A DNA stretch of 64,000 nucleotides, from the NCBI RefSeq assembly GCF_004114935.1, contig NZ_CP022221.1, forward strand, positions 7,647,001-7,711,000, written 5' to 3'. The translations under genes were made by a program, and so were the position numbers. Shown here piece by piece: positions 50,063 through 58,626 of the stretch. Position 1 is the first letter of the stretch, and each line of letters starts with the position of its first letter. Under the pieces are notes generated by a model. That model made no database searches, was not told the DNA's origin, and was given only the letters and a program-made list of their open reading frames with translations. Origin of the DNA: Bradyrhizobium zhanjiangense (GTDB taxonomy: Bacteria; Pseudomonadota; Alphaproteobacteria; Rhizobiales; Xanthobacteraceae).

Positions 50063-50299
50063 GTCAGACGGGCTTCGCCGGGTTCCCGGGCGCAGCCGCG
50101 CTTATTAACTCTCGTTTGCACCTTCAGTTCATTTTGGGCGCATCCGCATGGCCCGCGAGGAGATTTTGGTGCGTGGGGGATCTCTCTCACGCGGAAGGCA
50201 GCGAGATAAGTCAAAAACTGGGCGAGTTCTGTGGTAAAGCGCGAAATCGAAATAATGCGTACTTTCTGACAGATAAGTCGGCTCTGGACACGCGCGCAA

Positions 50300-51520
50300 T
50301 CAGTGTCGCGGATGATCCTGGACTGTTGGCTCGCGCGAGAAGACGCGCAACACGAACACTGTCACGAAACCGCTCAAAAATCCCGCCAGCAGGTTCGGCA
50401 CCAGTTTAGCCGCGGGAAAAAGATATATTTCCGCCCGCGCGCCCAGAAGAAAAACCAGAGCCAGCTCCGTACTCGTCCTGGCGACAGCGGCGAGGAGTCC
50501 GAGCAGGCAGTAGCCGAGCGCCCACACGGGCAACCGGCGTACAAGCGGATCTGCAAGGTCGATCACGAGGCCCGGCGCGATATGCTTTAGGATCTCGAGC
50601 ACGCCAAATCTCCCGTCTCCCTGCAGAAAGCCGATCACGCCCATGATCGCGCCGGCGGTTGTGCCACCCCAGCGCGAATAGGTGAGGCGGGCGGCAAGCA
50701 CATACAGCGGGAACAGGAGAACAGCCTTATGCCCCGAGGCAAAGGGCAAACCGGGAAGGAATTTCAGCATCTTGAAGGATGCCATGCAGAGCGCGATGCC
50801 GCTCACGATGGCGACATCGTGAGCGAGTCTGGCTTCGAGCTTGGGCTTATCGCCTCCTTCGGATTGGCTGCCCGCAAGCTCCACATTCGCCTTTATCGAC
50901 AGCACGAAGCCCCCAATATTGCCGCGCAGCAAGTGCTTGAGCGCCGTCAAGGCCCCGTGTTGCGCCCCCTCACCGACTTCACGGGCCTGGCGCCGGCTTC
51001 GCTCGTCGGAACCGCTGAGCAGCGAGAGCGTGCGGTCGAACGAGTGAACGAACAAGTCGGGCAACCCTAGCCGCAGCAGCCCATGGACCAAGTCGTCCTG
51101 GCTCCCCGTCAGTCGAACCACGGCTGAGGTGAGCAGCACGGTCAGAATCTGCAGGCACATCACCGCGGCGCGATCCAGGCCGGTTAGATTAAAAGGAAAC
51201 ACCCATCCGAGGCCGGGAACTCGCCAGTGCAGCAGGAGATCCGCTGCGGAATGCTCCGGCGGAAGCAGCGTGTAAGAGCCGATCAGGAACAGGAACAACC
51301 ATTTGAGCCGCCAACCCGGACGCAGGACCTGACTAGTCGGAACGCGGCAGATGAGCAGCGCTAGCACCTGAACGGCGAGCAAGACCAAGACAAAAAACCA
51401 GCGGAGGGAATGGGTTGCAGACAGGGCCGGGAGCACAAATGTGGCCGCAGTTACGACCAGCAGGTAACTGACTTTCAGCACTGCTGCCCGACTGCCTTGA
51501 TCGTACTGCGAAGAGGTCAC
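50300..51520 (-). CDS. Predicted ECF-type membrane protein: EcfT-like half fused to an S-component-like half
   Basis: From the GTG at 51520 (406 aa; the open frame extends to 51715 and the start is uncertain) there are about ten predicted helices in two blocks. The first block (VSYLLVVTAATFVLPALSA to the region around VRLTGSQDDLVHGLLRLGLP) resembles an EcfT/CbiQ scaffold, followed by a charged segment with RRQARE and LLRGN that may be coupling helices. The second block (SGHKAVLLFPLYVLAARL, RWGGTTAGAIMGVIGFLQGDGRFG, APGLVIDLADPL) resembles a substrate-specific S component. No ECF ATPase gene is adjacent; ModC is the only ATPase in the island. The family call is by pattern only. Confidence 0.5.
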   Translation of the reverse strand: MTSSQYDQGSRAAVLKVSYLLVVTAATFVLPALSATHSLRWFFVLVLLAVQVLALLICRVPTSQVLRPGWRLKWLFLFLIGSYTLLPPEHSAADLLLHWRVPGLGWVFPFNLTGLDRAAVMCLQILTVLLTSAVVRLTGSQDDLVHGLLRLGLPDLFVHSFDRTLSLLSGSDERSRRQAREVGEGAQHGALTALKHLLRGNIGGFVLSIKANVELAGSQSEGGDKPKLEARLAHDVAIVSGIALCMASFKMLKFLPGLPFASGHKAVLLFPLYVLAARLTYSRWGGTTAGAIMGVIGFLQGDGRFGVLEILKHIAPGLVIDLADPLVRRLPVWALGYCLLGLLAAVARTSTELALVFLLGARAEIYLFPAAKLVPNLLAGFLSGFVTVFVLRVFSREPTVQDHPRH

Positions 51521-51774
51521 GTCGCTGCTCAAAGCTCGCTTCGTTGTACCTACTAGCGGCCAGTTCCCGCGCACTTGGTCTCGACCACCCAGCCATACTC
51601 TTCCTTGCGTTGTCCTGCACCCCCTCACTGCCCGCCAGACGGAAGGAAGCACCGCGGTTCGGGTGCTGTAGCTACGCACCAGATTCGCACCAGAAACAAC
51701 CTGATCAAAACGCAACGAGCGCGATCAAAATCAAACGAAAACGCAGCAAGATCAACGAACCCGACCATTATCCC

Positions 51775-51823
51775 GCCGCTCATAACGGTCTGGTTGCAGG
51801 TTCGAGTCCTGCCGGGCCCACCA
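51775..51823 (+). repeat. Right attachment-site repeat (tRNA 3' end duplicate)
   Basis: An exact 49-bp copy of the tRNA 3' end, from the anticodon stem through CCA. The upstream bases do not form a D-arm or acceptor 5' strand, so this is not a functional tRNA. It marks the distal junction of the island. Confidence 0.9.
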
Positions 51824-51870
51824 TTCCGCAGCATCATCGCCCTTGAAAAGTATTCCACTTTTCGTTCCGC

Positions 51871-51899
51871 TGTCACACCCGGCCCACTAGGGTGTGACA
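51871..51899. repeat. Perfect hairpin just outside the right attachment repeat
   Basis: TGTCACACCC and GGGTGTGACA form a perfect 10-bp stem with a 9-base loop, 47 bp beyond the tRNA fragment. There is no T run. It could be a recombination accessory site or the terminator of a lost gene. It is the mirror position of the inverted repeat at 43042-43070, though the sequences differ. Confidence 0.5.
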
Positions 51900-51988
51900 A
51901 CGGTTCGCGCGGTGTTCGCTGGCGCGTTTTGGAAACGTTCGCATGTCTCGATTAAGCCGTAGCCGGTACAGGCGTCGCCCGTGTCGGC

Positions 51989-52216
51989 TCACTCCGGGTT
52001 GTCCAACTTATCAATCTCGGCCCTTGCCAGCGCCGTGGCTTTCTCGGTGGCCTGCTCTTTCGTGAGGGTGCTGCTGCTCAATCGGCGTGCGACAAGGTTA
52101 TCCCAATAGAACCGGATCGACTTCCGTCCGTCCGCAAACCCCACCTCAAGGCTCTCGCAATCGTCGTCTACGCCACGGTGAGGGATGATGCGGATGGGTC
52201 GCCTTCGGCCATGGGG
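51989..52216 (-). pseudogene. Remnant of a small rhizobial hypothetical gene
   Basis: Reading the minus strand from the upstream TAG gives 75 codons ending TGA at 51989. The peptide contains PIRIIPHRGVDDDCESLEVG, SIRFYWDNLVARRL and TKEQATEKATALARAEIDKL, which reads like a real protein (a strand region, then a K/E/A-rich helix). The FYWD-x-x-x-x-RRL pattern resembles small hypothetical proteins I associate with Bradyrhizobium. There is no in-frame ATG or GTG before the conserved part, so the start seems lost. A noncanonical start cannot be excluded. Confidence 0.45.
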
Positions 52217-52517
52217 CTATTGCTAGCATTCCGGAAGGACGTGGACAACGACGGTCCCTGCGCACAGTCGTGGCGGACCGTGCATGCTATGATCAACGCA
52301 TGATGCGTCGGCAGAGCCACCACGAAGTGCTAAATATACGGCGCGCAGGACGTTGCCGCAGCCCAACTATTTGACTTGGCTCCGCATCCGAGTGGGATTG
52401 ATGCCCAAGGAAGACGACTACAAAAATTGGCTCCGAGGTTTTCAACCGAAGCCTACGAGATGGCAAAGGTTTTTAGCTTTCTTCAATTCCAAAGCCGAGA
52501 CGAAGTAGTCGAACGAC

Positions 52518-52735
52518 ATGTGCAATCTCTACAGCATCACGACGAACCAAGCGGCCATCATCGTCCTGTTCCGCGTGACGCTACGTCGGCAACCTGCCGC
52601 CGATGCCCAGCGCATTCTCCGACTACCCTGCCCCAGTGGTCCGCAACACCGAGGCCGGCCGCGAGTTGGCAATGATCCGCTGGGGCAATGCCGCCACCGC
52701 CGCGCACGGGCAGCCCGCCCGGCGCCGTGGGGGCG
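52518..52735 (+). pseudogene. Frameshifted, truncated SRAP (YedK/HMCES) gene
   Basis: The ATG at 52518 opens MCNLYSITTNQAAIIVLFRV, the unmistakable start of the SOS-response-associated peptidase family, including the catalytic Cys2 that crosslinks to abasic sites in single-stranded DNA. After codon 20 the frame shifts: YVGNLPPMPSAFSDYPAPVV and then NTEAGRELAMIRWG continue in another frame, and MPPPPRTGSPP in a third. Similarity then stops, so about two thirds of the gene is missing. At least two indels and a deletion have inactivated it. Confidence 0.8.
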
Positions 52736-52909
52736 TGGGACGAGCGTAGGACAGTCCTGCCTCGATATGAGATGTCGGCTCGAAGAGGAGGACCGTCGCG
52801 CGAGGGGCCGGGGGAAGTTCCGGCGTCGGTCCCTCGGATTTTTTCTGCATTTGTCGAAGTCCTCATTAAGCTGCAGATTGAGATTGAGTCCAACTAAGGG
52901 GGCAGCCTG

Positions 52910-53143
52910 ATGTCGGAGATCGACCCGCATACGCTGGAGGGCCATCTCTCGAAGCTAGTAGAGGACTGCGAGTCCTTGACGATTGTGTTCGGCGTGCAGA
53001 ATGCATGCACCATGTACCCGCCCTACATCGTGGGGAGGGATTTCATCGCTGGGAGCGATCATACGGATCACGCAAAAGCTAGGCCTCTCGTGGCGCCGTT
53101 CAACAGCATCCAACAGATCATCTGTCACCCGACGAAGAGCTAG
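52910..53143 (+). CDS. Possible small hypothetical protein
   Basis: A 77-codon ORF (MSEIDPHTLEGHLSKLVEDC...) whose ATG follows AAGGGGGC at a usable distance. No family is recognised. The first 30 residues could form an amphipathic helix, while the rest looks random. It lies in decayed DNA, so it may be a fragment or chance ORF. Confidence 0.25.
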   Translation: MSEIDPHTLEGHLSKLVEDCESLTIVFGVQNACTMYPPYIVGRDFIAGSDHTDHAKARPLVAPFNSIQQIICHPTKS

Positions 53144-53797
53144 GACGCCGTCGGCGATGTCCGCTTCGCTCCGATGCCGACCGCATTTGTGCAACCGCAG
53201 CAAATGTCGCGATGGGCCGACGCTCTTCCAACCGCGGCTCCACGCCCAAGGATGTTGATCAACTCGTTCTTGGCACTACGAACGCTCCATACCGCCGGAC
53301 AATCAATTCGACGGATCTCGCGGCTCGCCTCACGTCGAGAGATTGGCAGAACTGGATCGCGCATGTCGTCACATTCTTCACTGAGGTGCGACCTGGCCGC
53401 CGACGCAAATGGACCCTGCGTCTCATCGGTCATGGAGATGCTTCTATTCTTGAGTCAAACTTGCGCTTCCTCGTCCGCCACAGCATTTATCGTGCAAGTG
53501 GTTTGGTCCCGAGGCTCCAACGAGAGATAGGGCCTTTATCGCACACAGCGACTTTGTCCGAGTTCAAATCCAGCCTTTCGGAGAGCCTATCTTCGTCGTA
53601 CCATGACTTCCCCCGAAAAATCGGGTGAACGCGAGACGGCGCGAATTCCTCCGGGCGCAACGGCGGCCTGTTCGTCTCCACTGGTGCTGAGGCGAGGGAT
53701 GGACCGCAAGTCGGCCAGATGTTCCTCCAGCGCACGCGTCGCCTCTTTAAATTAAAAGTCAGTCATAGTGAACGACCCAATTGCCTAGTCCAGGACG

Positions 53798-55918
53798 ATG
53801 TCCGATCGACGATCATTAGTTTCCAACATGGATTCATACCGCAGCGTCAGCTACGTCGGCGGTCTGGTCGTGATTGGAGTGATCTATTTCGCCTCGGCAA
53901 AGGGTGGCCTTGCCCTCGCCTCCATTCATCCCAGCGCAACGCCAATTTGGCCGCCGACAGGCGTTGCGCTGGCGGCGGTGCTGTTGCGGGGATATCGAAC
54001 TTGGCCCGCAATTTTTGCGGCGGCGCTGATCGCCAATGCGACGACGGCAGGCTCCGTTGCCACTGCAACTGCGATTGCAACCGGGAACTCTCTTGAAGCG
54101 ATTGCCGGCGCGTATCTCATTAATCAGTGGTCAGGCGGGTGTGAAACGTTCTCAACGCCAAATTCCGTCGCAAAGTTCACCCTGATCTGCGTCGTGATCG
54201 CGACACCGATCAGCGCCAGCATTGGACTGACCAGCCTGGCACTCTTCGGGTACATCGAGCCGGAGAATTTCGCGGACGCGTGGATCACCTGGTGGCTGGG
54301 CGACGTGACCGGCGCACTAGGCATTGCCCCCGTGATCGTGCTGTGGGCATCAAACCACCATCATGCCTTCAACCGGCACGATTTTGTGGAGACGGCAGCG
54401 GTCCTCGCGACAGCGGCGGCTGTTGGCCTCATTGCTTTCAGCCCCCTGATCGAGCAGACGCCCGGCCGAGATCCACTCGGCTTTCTGGTGATCCTGCCCA
54501 TGTTATGGGCGGCGCTGCGTCGCGGTCCACGCGATACCGCAACGGTTGCCCTCGTGCTTGCGGGCATCACGATTTGGGGAACGCACACGGGCGGCGGCCC
54601 CTTCGCGACGCCAGATCCCAATGCGTCATTCCTTCTCGTGTTGATGTTCTTGATCAGCATTACCGTTCCAAGCTTGCTGTTGAGCGCGGATGTCGAGGTC
54701 CGCAAGATTGCTGAAGGAAGCCTGCGCCGCGCGCACCTCGAACTCGAGCAGAAGGTCGCAGAGCGCACGCAGGAGCTGCAGCTCGCCAACGCAGCGAAAT
54801 CGCGCTTTCTCGCCATGGCAAGCCATGATTTGCGGCAACCGTTACATGCGTTGGGGTTGTTCGTCGCCCAGCTGCGCACGCCGCTCAACCCGGATGAAAG
54901 GACAAAGACGATCGAACGGATCGACGCAACCCGCAAGGAAATGGATGAAATGTTCAATTCGCTCCTGGACATGTCCAGGCTGGATGCCGGGATACTCACG
55001 CCCAAAATGACCGAGTTCCCGATCGGGCGCCTGTTGCAGAAAATCGAGATGGCGTTTGACCAGGCGACGCAAAAAAAGGGTCTGCGGCTACGCGTCAGGC
55101 CAAGTGATGTCTGGGTGCGAAGCGACGCGATGCTGCTCGAACGCATCATGCTGAATCTTGTATCAAATGCGGTGCGCTATACGTTGCAGGGCGGTATCCT
55201 AGTCGGATGTCGTCGTCGCGGTGAAATGTTGCGCATCGAAGTATGCGATACCGGTCCTGGCATTCCCGACGATCAAAAGCACAATATCTTTGGCGAGTTT
55301 TTTCAAGTTCCCACCTCAGAACAGAACCGGTCGGGCGGACTGGGCCTCGGCCTCGCCATCGTCGACAAGCTTCGCCTGCTTCTCAACCATCAAATCGACC
55401 TGGCCTCGACTGTGGGCCGAGGTTCGCGATTTGCGATCCTGGTTCCGAAAGTCGATCAATGCGTCGGGTCCGCGGCGCCCGCCGATTTACCATACCCAGG
55501 CGCCTTCGCGGTCGACGGCAAGGCAATTCTCGTTATTGCCGATACTCCGATCGTGCAGGAGGGAACGGGCGAATTGCTCAGCAAATGGGGATACTCGGTT
55601 CTTGCCACCGGATCCGACGAAGCTGCACTCGTCCGACTTGCCGAGCGCGAACAGCGCCCAGATCTCATCATCTCGGACTATCATCTCGCAAGCGGGAAGA
55701 CCGGAATCCGGGCAATTGAACAAATCAATGCGGCGTTTGGCTCGTCAATTCCCGCCATTCTCGTCAGCGGCGATACCGGAGCTGAACCTCTGCGGGACGC
55801 GAGGGACAGAGGATACATCTTGCTGCACAAGCCCGTCGACCCGATGCAGCTCCGCGCTGTCATGCATGAGCTCCTTAGGGATCATGATGGTGGAAGAGGC
55901 ACCGGGGCAGTTTCATGA
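53798..55918 (+). CDS. MASE1 hybrid sensor histidine kinase with receiver
   Basis: The 706 residues start with a MASE1 membrane sensor of about eight helices (FASAKGGLALASIHPSATPIWPPTGVALAAVLL). A coiled coil (RRAHLELEQKVAERTQELQL), a HisKA box ASHDLRQPLHALGLF (His near 343) and a HATPase with GGLGLGLAIVDKLRLLL follow. The C-terminal receiver has its phospho-acceptor in LIISDYHLASGKTG and ends in LLHKPVDP. AGGA lies 2 bases before the ATG. It converges with, and overlaps by 6 bp, the NarL-type regulator gene, a likely partner. The stimulus is unknown. Confidence 0.88.
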   Translation: MSDRRSLVSNMDSYRSVSYVGGLVVIGVIYFASAKGGLALASIHPSATPIWPPTGVALAAVLLRGYRTWPAIFAAALIANATTAGSVATATAIATGNSLEAIAGAYLINQWSGGCETFSTPNSVAKFTLICVVIATPISASIGLTSLALFGYIEPENFADAWITWWLGDVTGALGIAPVIVLWASNHHHAFNRHDFVETAAVLATAAAVGLIAFSPLIEQTPGRDPLGFLVILPMLWAALRRGPRDTATVALVLAGITIWGTHTGGGPFATPDPNASFLLVLMFLISITVPSLLLSADVEVRKIAEGSLRRAHLELEQKVAERTQELQLANAAKSRFLAMASHDLRQPLHALGLFVAQLRTPLNPDERTKTIERIDATRKEMDEMFNSLLDMSRLDAGILTPKMTEFPIGRLLQKIEMAFDQATQKKGLRLRVRPSDVWVRSDAMLLERIMLNLVSNAVRYTLQGGILVGCRRRGEMLRIEVCDTGPGIPDDQKHNIFGEFFQVPTSEQNRSGGLGLGLAIVDKLRLLLNHQIDLASTVGRGSRFAILVPKVDQCVGSAAPADLPYPGAFAVDGKAILVIADTPIVQEGTGELLSKWGYSVLATGSDEAALVRLAEREQRPDLIISDYHLASGKTGIRAIEQINAAFGSSIPAILVSGDTGAEPLRDARDRGYILLHKPVDPMQLRAVMHELLRDHDGGRGTGAVS

Positions 55919-56575
55919 TTCAGATTTCGGCGGCCATTCCCAGCCCATTTTTCCGACCTTTATGACGGCCTCAGTGCGCGTCGCTACGCCGAGCGCCTTG
56001 AGAACGACCGTGATGTGATTCTTCACCGTCGGCACTGCCATATTGAGCGTCCTGGCAATGACCTTGTTGCTTTTTCCCTTCATCAGCAGCGCAAGTACGT
56101 CGATCTGACGATCGGTCAATCCGCGCCCCTTGAGCGAGTCGCGAGCTGATGGTTTATCTGCAAGCCGCGGACCCGCCGTTTCCTCCAGAATCTCCGAGGG
56201 AATGTAAACTCCGCCGGAGAACACCAACTCAATAGCGTTGAGCATCACGTCACGTTCCGTGGTTTTCGGGATGAAACCCAGCGCGCCAAGTTTGAAAGCG
56301 CGCCTGACCGTGTCCTGATCATCGGAGGACGAGAGAATGATGATAGCAATCGTCGCATAGCGATGGCGCAGTTCGCAAAGGACAGAGAAGCCGTCGCGGT
56401 CAGGCAAATTGATATCGAGCAAAATGAGGCTGATATCGGGATGCTGCTCGACGATGTGCATGGCCTCTCGACTGCTCGAAGCTTCGAATATCACGGCCTC
56501 TCGCTTCAATTGCTTCAGGACGCCGTGCAACGCCTCGCGGATCAATGTGTGATCGTCAACAACAAGAACCTTCAT
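55913..56575 (-). CDS. NarL/FixJ-type response regulator
   Basis: The 220-residue protein has a receiver (MKVLVVDDHTLIREALHGVL, phospho-acceptor in LILLDINLPDRDGF, IIILSSSDD, and the conserved Lys in GFIPKTT) and a LuxR-type helix-turn-helix (LTDRQIDVLALLMKGKSNKVIARTLNMAVPTVKNH). All key residues are present. It is convergent with the hybrid kinase and probably acts as its output. Confidence 0.93.
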   Translation of the reverse strand: MKVLVVDDHTLIREALHGVLKQLKREAVIFEASSSREAMHIVEQHPDISLILLDINLPDRDGFSVLCELRHRYATIAIIILSSSDDQDTVRRAFKLGALGFIPKTTERDVMLNAIELVFSGGVYIPSEILEETAGPRLADKPSARDSLKGRGLTDRQIDVLALLMKGKSNKVIARTLNMAVPTVKNHITVVLKALGVATRTEAVIKVGKMGWEWPPKSES

Positions 56576-57130
56576 AAAAATGCTCTCCGTTCTCTGAGCG
56601 CCCGGAGATCAATGAAATCATACACCCACCTTCGAAACCGTCCACCTTCTATCTCTGGTCCAGTGGTTCCGCCGTCAGGCACTCAAAGTAGGAGTCGAGC
56701 GCTGCTGTGTGCAATGGTTGCAATCGGCACACAATCGTAGTGAGCGCGGACGACGTGAAGCGCGGTACTCGCTGGCCTCTCCGTCCACGCGAGCGATGAA
56801 TTACTCATCACGTGTCTAAAGGGTATCAAATAGATACCGCGGCCCGGACGATACCTTGGTCATAGGACCTAGGCACCTCTCTGGACCGACCTGCGGCCGA
56901 TTTACAGACTGCGCCACTTGAACGATGATGTGGACAGTCCGCCTCTCCACCAGCGTTTTACTCGGCGCGGCCATATGATCATTGTCGCAATTGCTGTCGT
57001 GGCCAGGTCGATGTGAAGCAACCCTGAACTGCGGCGCTGTCACGACCCGCAGGGCCGCGCTTTTTTTCAAATTCGATCCGTCTCGATCGTTCCTCTTTAA
57101 GCGTGCGCGCACGCTGGACGAGGCAAGCCA
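56576..57130. other. Non-coding gap between the response regulator and opgC-like genes
   Basis: I find no convincing gene in these 555 bp. It holds the divergent promoters of the regulator (minus) and the OpgC-like gene (plus). An inverted repeat GGTATC-AAATA-GATACC at 56822-56838 is the only clear structural feature and could be an operator. Confidence 0.5.
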
Positions 57131-58528
57131 ATGCATGATCGAACCGCCACCCCGAAGCCATCAGCGGACGCGCTGCCGGAGCTGAAAGCCAACGGCCGCG
57201 ACCTGCGCATTGACGCCTGCCGCGGCATCGCACTCTGGTGCATCTTTCTTGATCATGTCCCCAATAACATTGGAAGTTGGCTGACGCTGCGAAACTACGG
57301 CTTCAGCGATGCCGCGGAAGTGTTCATGTTCGTCTCGGGCGTCACCTGCGCACTGGCCTACGGAAAGGTATGGAGGTGCGAGGGATGGACCAGCGTGATC
57401 CGTCGGACGCTGCGGCGAAGCCGGGACATTTATGTCGCATTTCTGCTGCTCACGCTCGCCTGCGCCCTCCTGGTCCACATCGCTGGCGTGGAACGCCTTG
57501 CTGACGAGAGCAATACGCGCATTCTGCTGGACCAGCCGGGCGCGACGCTCGCGCATGCGGCGATTCTGCAGTACCGCCCGGTCAATACCGACGTGTTGCC
57601 GATCTTCGTGCTTCTCCACCTCTTGTTCGCGCCGTTGCTGTGGTTGCTGCTCCGACTGCCGAACGTGACGCTTGGCGCCTCGCTGGCGCTTTATACGCTC
57701 GTGCATATGTTCGGCTGGTCCTTGCCGGCGTGGCCGAACGGCCACTGGGCGTTCAATCCACTGGCCTGGCAGCTGCTAGTGGTGCTTGGCGCGTGGATGA
57801 TAATCGAGGGCGAAAGAGTGCGCCCCTGGTTGACGTCACGCATGGCGCTTACGCCTGCCGTTCTGTATCTGGTCTTCAGCCTCGTCATCGCATTGAGCTG
57901 GAGAATCAAGCCGCTGGAAGCGTTGATCCCGCAGGGGCTGACGAAGTTGGCTTACTCGATGGACAAATCGAATCTCGATCCGTTGCGTCTATTGCATTTC
58001 CTGGCTCTTGCAGTTGTAGCGGTATGGTTCGTGCCACCCAATCGACAAGCATTGACGACTGCGGTGATGCGCGGCGCCATCCTCTGTGGCAGGCACTCGT
58101 TGCCAATCTTCTGCCTCGGCGTTCTGCTTACGCTCGTGAGCCTCCTGGCGCTGCTCGACATATCTGAGGGGCTTGCGATGCAGATCACGCTCAGCGTTGG
58201 TGGCGTCCTGACGATGATCGTGGCGGCGACGCTGCTGAACTTGATCAAGATCAGACGCAGGCCGCAGCCGATCATTGCACGGCCGATGGGTGTGCGCGCC
58301 CCGCAGGACGCCTGGGGCACCGTTGGCTGGCGCACCCTGGAGGCGTTTCGCCGAGGACTGCGCGAGGTCGGATGGGCCGGCGGCCAGAAGCGCCTCATCG
58401 ATTGCCGGTTCGCGGAGCGGCAAGCCCACCAGGGTCCTCGCCTCGCAGGCGAATTGGCGCGGCTCAAGGCGGATGCCATCGCGGCCTCGTCATGCCCACC
58501 AAGTCAGTCCTCTTCCGTATCCGTCTGA
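57131..58528 (+). CDS. OpgC-domain membrane protein with a long C-terminal extension
   Basis: OpgC proteins modify osmoregulated periplasmic glucans, for example by succinylation. The first 375 residues carry the family outline: RDLRIDACRGIALWCIFLDHVPNN, FSDAAEVFMFVSGVTCALAYG, RPVNTDVLPIFVLLHLLFAPLLW, and about ten helices. The last 90 residues (from RRRPQPIIARPMG) are hydrophilic, without family similarity, and unlike a normal OpgC end. They may be read-through into non-coding DNA after a lost stop codon. Confidence 0.8.
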   Translation: MHDRTATPKPSADALPELKANGRDLRIDACRGIALWCIFLDHVPNNIGSWLTLRNYGFSDAAEVFMFVSGVTCALAYGKVWRCEGWTSVIRRTLRRSRDIYVAFLLLTLACALLVHIAGVERLADESNTRILLDQPGATLAHAAILQYRPVNTDVLPIFVLLHLLFAPLLWLLLRLPNVTLGASLALYTLVHMFGWSLPAWPNGHWAFNPLAWQLLVVLGAWMIIEGERVRPWLTSRMALTPAVLYLVFSLVIALSWRIKPLEALIPQGLTKLAYSMDKSNLDPLRLLHFLALAVVAVWFVPPNRQALTTAVMRGAILCGRHSLPIFCLGVLLTLVSLLALLDISEGLAMQITLSVGGVLTMIVAATLLNLIKIRRRPQPIIARPMGVRAPQDAWGTVGWRTLEAFRRGLREVGWAGGQKRLIDCRFAERQAHQGPRLAGELARLKADAIAASSCPPSQSSSVSV

Positions 58529-58626
58529 CCTGACTTCTATCACTCGAGCAGAAGGTCTGTTCCCTCCGCGACGGGCTCGGCGAAAAGGCCAGCAGGATCG
58601 TCGCGGAGTCGAGGCGGCCGCGCGGA

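Larger units (their letters stand above)
42963..51823 (-). mobile_element. Molybdenum uptake-and-storage genomic island at a tRNA gene
   Basis: The element is bounded by an exact 49-bp direct repeat: the tRNA 3' end at 42963-43011 and its duplicate at 51775-51823. This is the product expected from integration of an element carrying a tRNA-end attachment site. Inside are eight genes, all on the minus strand and nearly all linked to molybdenum: an ECF-like T-S fusion, modA, modB, modC, a WD40 protein, mosB, mosA and a small exported protein. No integrase, relaxase or transposase is seen, so it is either a non-autonomous cassette or an island that has lost its integrase. The decayed DNA beyond the distal repeat may be an older insertion at the same site. 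Confidence 0.75.
51824..53797. other. Decayed low-coding region beyond the island
   Basis: Two kilobases with no intact recognisable gene. They contain a 10-bp-arm hairpin (51871-51899), a remnant without a start codon (51989-52216), a frameshifted SRAP gene (52518-52735) and a possible small gene (52910-53143). A 35-codon ORF at 52401-52508 (MPKEDDYKNWLRGFQPKPTR...) has protein-like composition, with Lys, Trp and Phe, but no family. An ORF at 53212-53628 (138 codons) has neither a good Shine-Dalgarno nor a recognisable sequence. The mix of fragments looks like debris of repeated insertion and deletion near an integration hot spot. Confidence 0.6.

Noticed and set aside
50063..50299. Possible molybdenum-cofactor riboswitch or ModE site before modA
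   Set aside because: I saw only an imperfect ATCTCTC...GCGAGAT pairing; no ModE-like TATA palindrome or recognisable Moco-RNA core, so not called. A covariance-model search would decide.
51625..51900. 91-codon minus-strand ORF containing GGPGRTRTCNQTVMSGG
   Set aside because: Antisense translation of the duplicated tRNA fragment; not a gene.
53140..53628. Overlapping ORFs on both strands (53174-53530, 53212-53628, 53140-53433)
   Set aside because: None has a good start signal or recognisable sequence; they overlap each other in decayed DNA, so I left them as part of the gap description.
56816..57136. 106-codon minus-strand ORF upstream of the OpgC-like gene
   Set aside because: No Shine-Dalgarno, no family, and composition like translated non-coding DNA.
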